DNA of 10,361 bases from an uncultured Mycoplasmatota bacterium (GCA_947572405.1 CANPBV010000055.1:1-10361), one strand, 5' to 3'; shown: positions 1 to 5,578, numbered from the stretch's first letter. Made by a program: numbers and translations. The notes: a model not told the origin generated them from the letters alone.

Positions 1-36
1 CAGTTGAGACATTTTCTAAAGTTATTACTTAAGACA

Positions 37-119
37 TTATCATAAATTAATCATATTTATCATAAAAAAAACAAAAAAATTCTTGACATCAATGTATAAA
101 AAATGATACATTATCATAA
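37..119. repeat. Three copies of the palindrome TTATCATAA upstream of the first gene (candidate operator)
   Basis: The 9-bp sequence TTATCATAA, a 4-1-4 palindrome, occurs exactly at 37-45, 57-65 and 111-119. A degenerate copy (TAATCATAT) lies at 48-56, so the upstream copies are spaced about one helical turn apart. Copies one and three share the longer match ACATTATCATAA (34-45 and 108-119). The third copy overlaps the -10 region and predicted transcription start, and is embedded in larger inverted repeats (103-117 and 108-122). Repeated palindromes around a promoter suggest a repressor or activator binding array, but this is inferred from layout only. AT-rich sequence raises the chance of coincidental repeats. 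Confidence 0.5.
83..112 (+). promoter_or_regulatory. Promoter of the beta-helix protein gene
   Basis: A consensus -35 TTGACA lies at 83-88, followed after 18 nt by TACATT at 107-112. The -10 is preceded by TG plus one base at 104-106, making an extended -10. Transcription would begin near 119. A perfect 7-bp inverted repeat (AATGTAT at 91-97, ATACATT at 106-112) lies between and over the two boxes and could be an operator. Confidence 0.65.
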
Positions 120-156
120 TGTCTTTCTAAAGGACAGCTTGTTAGGAGGAATGAAT

Positions 157-993
157 ATGTCAAGACAATATGGAAAAACAATTGTTATTCAAGATGACAC
201 ATTGATTGGAAAATTTCTAACTGACGGCTATGAAAACTGTACTTTTGTATTTCAAAATTGTACATTTCTTAATTTTGAATTTTATTCTAGAATAAATTCA
301 TTAGAATTTTCTAGCGGAAATAGATTTTGTGAAAGAGTTATATTAGATGCAACGAAGATCATAATGAAAGAAGCTGTTAATACGGAAAACTTAGAATCTC
401 TTTCTGTTAATGGTGGCTATTTTAGAATGCCAGACGGAATGAATATGAGAGCATCAGGAGATATTTCAATTAGATCTGATATTCAATCATTTAAAAAAAA
501 TCGGATAGAAAGTTTATCCGCTTTAACACTTCAATCATCTACAGGAACAACCCTTTATCAAGATTGTGTCTTTATTGCCCGATATGGGATTAAAATATCA
601 GCCTTAAAGGGAAATCTTAGAATAGAGCATAGTGAAATAGAAGTTACAGATTCTAGGGTAAAAACATTTGAAGAGGATCATTTAAATGGAATTTATCTTT
701 CTTGTTATGGAATAGGAACTCGTATGCATCTGCTTGGAAACGTCATTAAAACAGATGTCTTAGAGATAACACATCCAAATTATATGGTAGTGGCAAATAC
801 CGAATTAGATAAAGCAGGAGAATATGGAAGATTTCTTTCTAGGAATCAGGAAAGAAATGGACAAGTAATTAGTCATAGTTATATTGCAGAACAGACAATA
901 TTAGATTCATTTTATGACCAAATAGAAGCAGAGAAAGGAAATAAATCAAAGATTTTAAAATTAATTGGCATTGCTTTTAAAAAGTCAGCTTAG
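157..993 (+). CDS. Predicted beta-helix protein of unknown function
   Basis: A 278-residue protein that I cannot assign to a named family. The sequence is rich in short beta-type stretches with recurring aromatic, Asn and Cys positions (for example ENCTFVFQNCTFLNFEF near the N-terminus and a later stretch containing LTLQSSTGTTLYQDCVF). This pattern is typical of right-handed parallel beta-helix or polymer-forming folds. There is no signal peptide and no membrane segment, so it is probably cytoplasmic. The start is set at the ATG at 157 because AGGAGGA at 144-150 sits 6 nt upstream. The in-frame ATG at 103 lies before the predicted transcription start near 119, and the ATG at 151 abuts the ribosome binding site. 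The gene is monocistronic, facing uvsE tail-to-tail with only 23 bp between the stop codons. It could bind a ligand or act as a scaffold; no enzymatic motif is visible. Confidence 0.75.
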   Translation: MSRQYGKTIVIQDDTLIGKFLTDGYENCTFVFQNCTFLNFEFYSRINSLEFSSGNRFCERVILDATKIIMKEAVNTENLESLSVNGGYFRMPDGMNMRASGDISIRSDIQSFKKNRIESLSALTLQSSTGTTLYQDCVFIARYGIKISALKGNLRIEHSEIEVTDSRVKTFEEDHLNGIYLSCYGIGTRMHLLGNVIKTDVLEITHPNYMVVANTELDKAGEYGRFLSRNQERNGQVISHSYIAEQTILDSFYDQIEAEKGNKSKILKLIGIAFKKSA

Positions 994-1016
994 GTACTAG
1001 TGTATTAAAAAAGTTG

Positions 1017-1991
1017 TTATTTAGAAGAGTAGGAAGAGGACCCTTTTATAATAAAAGTGGAATTGTTGATACATTTATATTTTGTGTAAAAATGAAGTTG
1101 TCTAGATAAACGAAATAATGATTCATCTTTTCCTTTACATTCTAGCATAATATCAATATCTTGATTATAAAAAGAAAGTAGTTCTAAAAAAGAAATAAAC
1201 TTGTGAGCATCAATAATAAGATTGTGTGCTCTTTTTTCTTTTTTGCTTTTCGACGAGGAAAAATGCATTTTAGGAGGTAACGAAGTACCTTCCCATGTAT
1301 TTAAAATACGTTCCAGAATTGGTTTTATATCCTTTTTTTCGTGATTACAAAAATGGTGATGATAATCTAGGACCATAGGAATATGTAATGTTTCACATAA
1401 ATCTAAAGTCTCTTCTGCTGTAAAAGTTTTATCATCATTTTCAAGTAGAATCATTTTTTGAATTTCTTTTGGAAGTTTCAGATAGGTATCACAAAACCGT
1501 TTCATAGCACTTTTTTTATCAGGAATACTACTTCCAATATGTAGTACAACATGACCATCGATTTCCATTGCTTGATAGATATTATATTGAAATTCTAACA
1601 TTTTAATACTTTGCTTTATAATATCAGGATGTATGCTATTTAATACACAAAATTGGTCTGGATGAGAATCTACTCTCATATTATGTTTTTTAATAAAATC
1701 TCCTATCTTTTTCCACTTTTTCAAATAAGGCGTAATGTAGTCAAAATGGACCTCTTTATGGGTAGCTAGTGGAATTAAATTGTGACTAAACCTAAAAAAG
1801 AAAACTTTATTTTGAAGATTATATTTTAAAACTTGTAATAAATGATCCAAATTGGTGTTAATAATATGGCTTAATTTATATGATTGTTCTTTTTCTTGAA
1901 GTTTTAAATAATGGGTATAAGTAATGGTATGATTATAACTAATGTCATCTAATGTTTTTGAAATTGCTACATATCCAAGTCTTATTTTCAT
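1017..1991 (-). CDS. uvsE: UV damage endonuclease UvsE (UVDE)
   Basis: UVDE nicks DNA 5' of UV photoproducts and some abasic sites, starting excision repair independently of UvrABC; it is a metal-dependent TIM-barrel enzyme. The 324-residue protein opens with the family signature MKIRLGYVAIS (Tyr7 being the lesion-probing aromatic). It shows the expected metal-site residues in order: His70 in FSHN, His110 with Gln113-Phe114 in SHPDQF, His151 in VVLHIGS, Glu184 in LLEND, Asp209 and His212 in LDYHHH, Lys241 and His243 in PPKMHF, His256 in RAHN, and Glu284 in LECKGKD. These match the metal and modified-lysine residues known for the Thermus enzyme. The start at 1991 is preceded by GGTGAT three bases upstream; in-frame sequence reaching further upstream runs through the neighbouring promoter region and is not family-like. 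It is divergent from spoIVFA across a 79-bp gap. It appears complete and active. Confidence 0.95.
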   Translation of the reverse strand: MKIRLGYVAISKTLDDISYNHTITYTHYLKLQEKEQSYKLSHIINTNLDHLLQVLKYNLQNKVFFFRFSHNLIPLATHKEVHFDYITPYLKKWKKIGDFIKKHNMRVDSHPDQFCVLNSIHPDIIKQSIKMLEFQYNIYQAMEIDGHVVLHIGSSIPDKKSAMKRFCDTYLKLPKEIQKMILLENDDKTFTAEETLDLCETLHIPMVLDYHHHFCNHEKKDIKPILERILNTWEGTSLPPKMHFSSSKSKKEKRAHNLIIDAHKFISFLELLSFYNQDIDIMLECKGKDESLFRLSRQLHFYTKYKCINNSTFIIKGSSSYSSK

Positions 1992-2043
1992 AGAATCACC
2001 ATTTTTAATATGGTTTAAAAAACGTATTCTAATGCATCTTAAA

Positions 2044-2060
2044 AATACATATACTGTATT
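2044..2060. promoter_or_regulatory. Candidate spoIVFA promoter -10 within an inverted repeat
   Basis: TATACT at 2050-2055 is a fair -10 element for spoIVFA, lying just before its AGGTGAT ribosome binding site. It sits inside the inverted repeat AATACA (2044-2049) / TGTATT (2055-2060). No good vegetative -35 is visible 17 bp upstream (TTCTAA at 2027-2032). CATATACT at 2048-2055 also partly resembles a sigma-E type -10, which would suit a sporulation gene, but this is a weak match. Confidence 0.35.
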
Positions 2061-2070
2061 AGGTGATACC

Positions 2071-2682
2071 ATGAGTCCAGAAGAAATCAAAAGAGAGATG
2101 AAATTAAAACGCAGTAGAAATTTAAAACCACAAAAAGAAAAGAAAAATGTTGGAACTATTATTATGATAAAGCTTTTTATTACAATTTTTTTAACGCTTG
2201 GAATTATGATAGGATTAAAGCAATCTAAGGACTTTAAAAAGAACTTTTATGAACAAGTTTATGATACCAATTTTACGTTTGCTTATGTGAATAATGTTTA
2301 TCAAAAACTATTTGGAAGTCCTATTCCTTTTTCCGAATTTTTAAAAGAACCAGTCAAAGCAACTTTTAAAGAACAACTCGTTTTTAAAACGGAAGAACCC
2401 TATAAAGATGGCGTAAAACTTACGGTTGATGATCATTATTTAGTACCAGTCAAAAATAGTGGTCTAGTCGTTTTTATTGGAGAAAAAGAAGGGTATGGAA
2501 AAACAGTGATTGTAGAACAAATGAATGGTACTGATTTATGGTATGGTGGTTTAAAAGAAATCAATGTCAAATTATATGATTATGTAGAAGAGGGGAGCCT
2601 ACTTGGAGAAGTAGAAAAAAACAATTTATTTTTGGTGTTTAAAAAGGAAGGCAAGGTACTGAATTATCAAGAATGTATGTAA
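2071..2682 (+). CDS. spoIVFA: SpoIVFA-like membrane protein with degenerate M23 domain
   Basis: In Bacillus, SpoIVFA is the membrane anchor and inhibitor of the intramembrane protease SpoIVFB in the pro-sigma-K checkpoint. This 203-residue protein has the same plan: a short, very basic cytoplasmic head (residues 1-27), one membrane segment (about 28-48), a linker with VNNVYQKLFGSPIPF (about 73-87), and a C-terminal LytM/M23-like beta domain (about 125-195, with GYGKTVIVEQMNG and YVEEGSLLGEVE). The His/Asp zinc ligands of active M23 peptidases are absent, as expected for a non-catalytic SpoIVFA-type domain. The start at 2071 follows AGGTGAT at 2061-2067; upstream in-frame sequence overlaps uvsE and is not family-like. 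Immediately downstream is the partner protease gene, and the pair precedes rplU exactly as in B. subtilis. The identification rests on domain plan and synteny together. Confidence 0.85.
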   Translation: MSPEEIKREMKLKRSRNLKPQKEKKNVGTIIMIKLFITIFLTLGIMIGLKQSKDFKKNFYEQVYDTNFTFAYVNNVYQKLFGSPIPFSEFLKEPVKATFKEQLVFKTEEPYKDGVKLTVDDHYLVPVKNSGLVVFIGEKEGYGKTVIVEQMNGTDLWYGGLKEINVKLYDYVEEGSLLGEVEKNNLFLVFKKEGKVLNYQECM

Positions 2683-3415
2683 GATAGAGGTACATCCCTT
2701 TTTTTATGTTGTTTCTTTTTTCGCACTGATAACAGGAAACTTTAAAACCTTTACGCTTTTTATGACAATTTTACTTTTTCATGAACTAGGACATATTTTA
2801 GTAGCACGTTATTTTAAATGGCATATAGAGAAAGTAAAGCTTTATCCTTTTGGAGCACTTACGCTATTTGAAGAGCATCTAAATAAGCCGATCAAGGAAG
2901 AAATGATGATTGTTCTAGCAGGGCCTTTTTTTCAAATTCTTTTTTATCATTTTTTTTCTAATCTTGATTGGACTCATTTCAAAGAATTTCATTATTGTTT
3001 GCTTTATTTTAATTTGCTTCCAATTGTGCCATTAGATGGTTCTAAAATAGTTACACTTATTTATCAATGGTTTGGTTCTTATTGGAAGAGCTTCTACTTT
3101 ATATTTTATATATCCATTTTGATGCTTCCCATATTATTTTTTCAATTTGGATTTTCTTTGGTATTTATTTTGATTTTAATTACTTTATTTATGGATATCA
3201 TAGAATTTTTTCAACATCGGAATTTTTGTTTTCAAAAATTTTTGTTAGAACGAATATTATATCGGTTTTCATTTATAAAGCGAAAAACAATTTATGATGG
3301 GAACATAAAAAAAATGAAGCGGGATACCAAACATTTATTTTATCAAAATAATCACTTTGTAAGCGAAGAAACGTACTTGCAGAAAATGTTTGACTTTCAA
3401 GGAAAGGCGTGGTAA
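2663..3415 (+). CDS. spoIVFB: SpoIVFB-like S2P (M50) intramembrane zinc protease; start codon uncertain
   Basis: A site-2-protease family enzyme, which in Bacillus releases sigma-K from its membrane-bound precursor. The zinc motif HELGH (residues 40-44 if counted from 2663) is followed by YPFGALT and AGP, and the third-ligand motif NLLPIVPLDGSK (Asp125) is present, so it should be active. Four to six hydrophobic segments are visible. The first ATG (2762) leaves out conserved sequence: the frame stays open back to 2663 and reads IEVHPFF...ALITGNF, which corresponds to the first membrane segment of Bacillus SpoIVFB. No ATG, GTG or TTG occurs in those 33 codons, and no ribosome binding site precedes 2762. 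ATT at 2663, six bases after AAGG, is the best-placed candidate and would overlap spoIVFA by 20 nt. From there the protein is 250 residues, shorter than Bacillus SpoIVFB (288), with an abbreviated C-terminal domain. The product call is strong and the start is not settled. Confidence 0.85.
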   Translation: MIKNVCKIEVHPFFYVVSFFALITGNFKTFTLFMTILLFHELGHILVARYFKWHIEKVKLYPFGALTLFEEHLNKPIKEEMMIVLAGPFFQILFYHFFSNLDWTHFKEFHYCLLYFNLLPIVPLDGSKIVTLIYQWFGSYWKSFYFIFYISILMLPILFFQFGFSLVFILILITLFMDIIEFFQHRNFCFQKFLLERILYRFSFIKRKTIYDGNIKKMKRDTKHLFYQNNHFVSEETYLQKMFDFQGKAW

Positions 3416-3418
3416 AAT
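3390..3418 (+). promoter_or_regulatory. Promoter of the rplU-prp-rpmA operon, overlapping the spoIVFB stop
   Basis: TTGACT at 3390-3395, a 17-bp spacer, then TAAAAT at 3413-3418 preceded by TGG (extended -10). The spoIVFB stop codon TAA (3413-3415) is part of the -10 box. Predicted transcription start is near 3425, just ahead of the L21 leader hairpin. Confidence 0.8.
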
Positions 3419-3424
3419 CTATAA

Positions 3425-3508
3425 ATGTGTAGAGCCTCACTCTACAACCGCACTGAGATAGGTTTTAAACACAAGCTGTGTACCTTAAAGGCGAGTCTTA
3501 GAAAATGT
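3425..3508 (+). ncRNA. L21 leader (ribosomal protein autoregulatory RNA)
   Basis: The roughly 100-nt gap before rplU is a structured, conserved leader of the L21-leader type found ahead of rplU in Firmicutes. A 7-bp hairpin (TGTAGAG 3428-3434 / CTCTACA 3440-3446) is followed by the block AACCGCACTGAGATAGG. Next comes a second helix (AGGT 3460-3463 with ACCT 3482-3485, extended by ACACA 3469-3473 / TGTGT 3477-3481 around an AGC loop), then AAAGGCGAGTCTTAG. CTCA in the first loop (3436-3439) could also pair with TGAG at 3454-3457. By analogy the leader lets L21 or its operon products control their own synthesis; the ligand and mechanism are inferred. Confidence 0.8.
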
Positions 3509-3521
3509 TAGGAGGTTAAAA

Positions 3522-3824
3522 ATGAAAGCAGTAATTGAAACTGGTGGGAAACAATACTATGTTGAAGAAGGAACTGTACTTTATATTGAAAAAATTGATG
3601 AGATGAGTGGTTCAAAAATCAAATTTGATAAAGTATTAATGGCAAATGGTGTTGTTGGACATCCATATTTATCAAATGTAGAGGTAACTGGTGAAATTTT
3701 AAAACATGGTAAAAGTAAAAAAATAAAAGTATATAAATATAATGCAAAGAAAAATTACCATAAAACTCAAGGTCACCGTCAACCATATACAAAGGTAGAA
3801 ATTAAAACGATCAAATCTAAATAA
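3522..3824 (+). CDS. rplU: 50S ribosomal protein L21 (bL21)
   Basis: A 100-residue protein of full family length beginning MKAVIETGGKQYYVEEG, the hallmark L21 N-terminus, with a basic C-terminal half (KYNAKKNYHKTQGHRQPYTKVEI) that contacts 23S rRNA. The ATG follows AGGAGGT (3510-3516) at good spacing. It is the first gene of the rplU-prp-rpmA operon and lies behind the L21 leader, so its expression is probably adjusted to ribosome assembly needs. Confidence 0.98.
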   Translation: MKAVIETGGKQYYVEEGTVLYIEKIDEMSGSKIKFDKVLMANGVVGHPYLSNVEVTGEILKHGKSKKIKVYKYNAKKNYHKTQGHRQPYTKVEIKTIKSK

Positions 3825-3826
3825 TT

Positions 3827-4114
3827 ATGATAAAAGTAAATGTAACAAATGATAAAATTAAGGTATTTGGTCATGCTGGATATGAAGAAGTAGGAAAAGA
3901 TATTGTTTGTGCTTCTGTATCTAGCATTATTACAACAACGATAAATGGAATCATCAGATTAGATGAAAATTCTATTTCTTATGAAGAGCAAGAGGGAATG
4001 GTTATAATTGATATTATAAAACATACTTCCATTACTGATACTTTAATTTTAAATATGGTAGAATTACTTAAAGAATTAGAAAAAGTTTATTCTAAATATA
4101 TAAAAATTTCATAA
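3827..4114 (+). CDS. prp: Ribosomal-processing cysteine protease Prp (YsxB)
   Basis: Prp removes the N-terminal extension of ribosomal protein L27 in Firmicutes and is essential where that extension exists. The 95-residue protein carries the signature GHAGYEEVGKDIVCASVS. His16 and Cys28 form the catalytic pair, with the usual 12-residue spacing and the flexible GHAGY loop between strands. It lies between rplU and its substrate gene rpmA, the standard order. Its ATG begins two bases after the rplU stop codon and has no ribosome binding site, so it is probably translated by reinitiation after rplU. Confidence 0.95.
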   Translation: MIKVNVTNDKIKVFGHAGYEEVGKDIVCASVSSIITTTINGIIRLDENSISYEEQEGMVIIDIIKHTSITDTLILNMVELLKELEKVYSKYIKIS

Positions 4115-4129
4115 GAGGAGGTGTTCTGA

Positions 4130-4420
4130 GTGGAAAAACTAATGCAATTAAATATACAATTATTTGCCCATAAAAAAGGTCAAGGTTCAACAAAAAACGG
4201 TCGTGATTCCATTGCCAAAAGATTAGGTGCGAAAGCTGCTGATGGCGAATTTGTAACAGGCGGTTCCATCCTTTATCGTCAAAGAGGAACAAAAGTATAT
4301 CCAGGAAACAATGTAGGAATTGGTAGTGATGATACCGTTTATGCGAAGGTAGATGGATACGTAAAATTTGAACGTGTTGGCAGAAGTAAAAAGCAAGTAA
4401 GTGTTTATCCAAACAGATAA
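4130..4420 (+). CDS. rpmA: 50S ribosomal protein L27 (bL27) with cleavable N-terminal extension
   Basis: A 96-residue L27 reading LFAHKKGQGSTKNGRDS near its N-terminus. The first 12 residues (MEKLMQLNIQLF) form the Firmicutes-type extension that Prp cleaves between Phe12 and Ala13. This exposes the tail that reaches the peptidyl-transferase centre. The motif is LNIQLFA here rather than the more usual LNLQFFA. The start is GTG at 4130, eight bases after GAGGAGG (4115-4121); the in-frame ATG at 4142 is too far from it. It is the last gene of the operon, closed by a terminator directly after the stop codon. Confidence 0.97.
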   Translation: MEKLMQLNIQLFAHKKGQGSTKNGRDSIAKRLGAKAADGEFVTGGSILYRQRGTKVYPGNNVGIGSDDTVYAKVDGYVKFERVGRSKKQVSVYPNR

Positions 4421-4421
4421 G

Positions 4422-4451
4422 AACCAATAAGCGTTGCTTTTTGGTTTTTTT
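4422..4451 (+). terminator. Rho-independent terminator of the rplU-prp-rpmA operon
   Basis: Stem AACCAA-t-AAGC (4422-4432) pairs with GCTT-t-TTGGTT (4436-4446) with one mismatch and a 3-nt GTT loop, followed by a T run to 4451. It starts two bases after the rpmA stop codon. Confidence 0.9.
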
Positions 4452-4465
4452 AATGATATACTTTA

Positions 4466-4475
4466 GTTGTATAAT
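4466..4475 (+). promoter_or_regulatory. Promoter -10 of the tiny peptide transcription unit
   Basis: A perfect TATAAT at 4470-4475, preceded by TG. No convincing -35 is visible; the T-rich tail of the rpmA terminator fills that position. The same arrangement recurs ahead of obg. A start near 4482 would leave a very short leader ending in the GGGAGG ribosome binding site. Confidence 0.5.
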
Positions 4476-4495
4476 AATGGAGGGAGGATAGGACT

Positions 4496-4534
4496 ATGTT
4501 CAAATGGTTAAGAAGTCTTTTAATTTGGGGGTAA
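4496..4534 (+). CDS. Putative 12-residue cationic peptide (MFKWLRSLLIWG)
   Basis: A very short ORF with unusually good signals: TATAAT at 4470-4475, a strong GGAGGGAGG ribosome binding site at 4479-4487, ATG at 4496, TAA at 4532, and a perfect terminator hairpin 28 bases later. The product MFKWLRSLLIWG has charge +2, two Trp and several Leu/Ile, so it could form a short amphipathic helix at a membrane. It could be a real micropeptide, a leader peptide, or the chance ORF of a small RNA. It is not obviously an attenuation leader for the next gene, because that gene has its own promoter after the terminator. I do not recognise it. Confidence 0.45.
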   Translation: MFKWLRSLLIWG

Positions 4535-4562
4535 TTAGGTTTAACTTTATTGTTTTATTGTG

Positions 4563-4604
4563 AAAAACTTTTAGATGGAAATGGTGGTATCTAAAAGTTT
4601 TTTC
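4563..4604 (+). terminator. Strong hairpin terminator ending the small transcript
   Basis: A perfect 14-bp stem, AAAAACTTTTAGAT (4563-4576) with ATCTAAAAGTTTTT (4589-4602), and a 12-nt purine-rich loop, ending in six T. Because the stem begins with an A run it could also stop transcripts from the opposite strand. Together with the upstream -10 box it defines a unit of about 120 nt. Confidence 0.8.
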
Positions 4605-4640
4605 TTTACGTCAAATGACAAAAAAAATTTTTTGAATGAT

Positions 4641-4668
4641 TTGAGATTAAGCTAATATTTGATATAAT
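4641..4668 (+). promoter_or_regulatory. Promoter of the CPBP-like / tail-anchored protein operon
   Basis: TTGAGA at 4641-4646, 16-bp spacer, TATAAT at 4663-4668 with a TGA extended -10 at 4660-4662. An A8T6 tract (4620-4633), expected to bend DNA, lies just upstream. A TCAAAT/ATTTGA inverted repeat (4611-4616, 4639-4644) brackets it. Confidence 0.75.
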
Positions 4669-4696
4669 AAAACTATCATAATTATGGGGTGATTGT

Positions 4697-5371
4697 ATGA
4701 ATAAAGCTGACCTAGGAAAAAATTGTCTTATTAGTATCAGTGTGATCTTGCTTTACTTTTTTTGGCCAACCATATTAAAAGCATTTTGGGAAACTTTTGG
4801 AGGAAGTTCTACAGTAACGCTTGGAATGTTTATTTATAACCTTGTTGGATATGCTATTTTGGTTGGAATTTTAATAGCGATTTATCATAAATCATTAAAA
4901 GAAAATTGGATAAGGTTTTGGAAAGATCGAAAAAAAATAGTATCTATTTTAAAATATACTGCTATTCTTTTTGTAGGTGTTTTGATTTGTAACTCTATTT
5001 TGAAATATATTTTTGATATAGGGGTCACACAGAACGAAGCCGATTTGTTAGGTCAGTTTGAAAAGTCTCCGATTTGGATACTTCTTATGGTAACGATTTA
5101 TTATCCAATTGTGGAAGTGATTGTATTTCAGAAAACGATTAGACAAGTAATTCAAAAACCTTGGATATTTATTTTGATAAGTTCTCTTTTCTTTGGATAT
5201 TTTAACATTGCGTTTTCTAAAATTACATTAGAAGCATTATTAGGAACGTTACCTTATCTATTTTTAAATGCTGTTTTAGCATTTAGCTATTATAAAAGTG
5301 ATAATATTATGGTACCAATTGGTACAAAAATGTTATATAATTTAATCGTCACAATGATTAGTTTTCTATGA
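4697..5371 (+). CDS. CPBP (ABI)-family membrane protein lacking catalytic residues
   Basis: A 224-residue polytopic protein with about six hydrophobic segments. The C-terminal half aligns in layout with CPBP (CAAX protease and bacteriocin-processing) proteins: a PIVEVIVFQKTIR block where motif 1 (EExxxR) belongs, SSLFFGYFN where motif 2 (FxxxH) belongs, and VPIGTKMLYN where motif 3 (HxxxN) belongs. The expected second Glu and the Arg of motif 1 are Val141 and Gln145, and the two His are Asn170 and Lys211. Proteolysis is therefore unlikely. The ATG follows GGGGTGAT at 4686-4693. It starts an operon with the next small protein, four bases from that gene's ribosome binding site and in the same frame across a TGA stop. 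Family assignment is by motif position and is moderate; the role is unknown. Confidence 0.7.
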   Translation: MNKADLGKNCLISISVILLYFFWPTILKAFWETFGGSSTVTLGMFIYNLVGYAILVGILIAIYHKSLKENWIRFWKDRKKIVSILKYTAILFVGVLICNSILKYIFDIGVTQNEADLLGQFEKSPIWILLMVTIYYPIVEVIVFQKTIRQVIQKPWIFILISSLFFGYFNIAFSKITLEALLGTLPYLFLNAVLAFSYYKSDNIMVPIGTKMLYNLIVTMISFL

Positions 5372-5389
5372 TGGAGGAGGAACTTGCAT

Positions 5390-5578
5390 ATGCAGTTAGA
5401 GATGTTTCAAAGAGGGGCTTTAAAAATGTTAGATAGTAAATTAGAGTCATTAACAGTGCAGGTTGGTGCTATTGCTGGAAATGCAAATAATGCGACGAAT
5501 TTGAATTATGTGATTATTGGATTGGTAGTAGTTATTATTGTTTTGATAATAATTACATTACTTGGAAATAAGAAGTAG
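5390..5578 (+). CDS. Small tail-anchored membrane protein of unknown function
   Basis: A 62-residue protein with a polar, partly helical N-terminus (MQLEMFQRGALKMLDSKLESLTVQVG), a short Asn/Ala-rich linker, and one C-terminal membrane segment (residues about 37-58, mostly Val and Ile) ending in GNKK. The final lysines favour a cytoplasmic C-terminus if it inserts as a hairpin, or a short outside tail if tail-anchored. ATG at 5390 is chosen because AGGAGG (5375-5380) sits nine bases upstream; TTG at 5384 is too close to it. It follows the CPBP-like gene by 18 bp and shares its transcript, so the two may work as a pair. I do not recognise the family. Confidence 0.7.
   Translation: MQLEMFQRGALKMLDSKLESLTVQVGAIAGNANNATNLNYVIIGLVVVIIVLIIITLLGNKK

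Noticed and set aside
1..36. Possible minus-strand gene start (ATG TCT CAA CTG) running off the left edge
   Set aside because: Only a few codons are inside the window and no ribosome binding site precedes the ATG.
994..1016. Terminator between the convergent beta-helix and uvsE genes
   Set aside because: The 23-bp gap has no convincing stem with a T run on either strand.
2660..2682. SpoIVFA-SpoIVFB fusion by +1 ribosomal frameshift
   Set aside because: No slippery sequence or stimulatory element is visible, and joining the outside M23-like domain directly to SpoIVFB would conflict with the expected membrane topology.
3067..3297. Plus-strand 76-codon open frame
   Set aside because: It lies wholly inside spoIVFB in another frame and has no ribosome binding site or recognisable product.
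4092..4427. Minus-strand 111-codon open frame
   Set aside because: It is antisense to rpmA, a certain gene, and the translation is a shadow of it.
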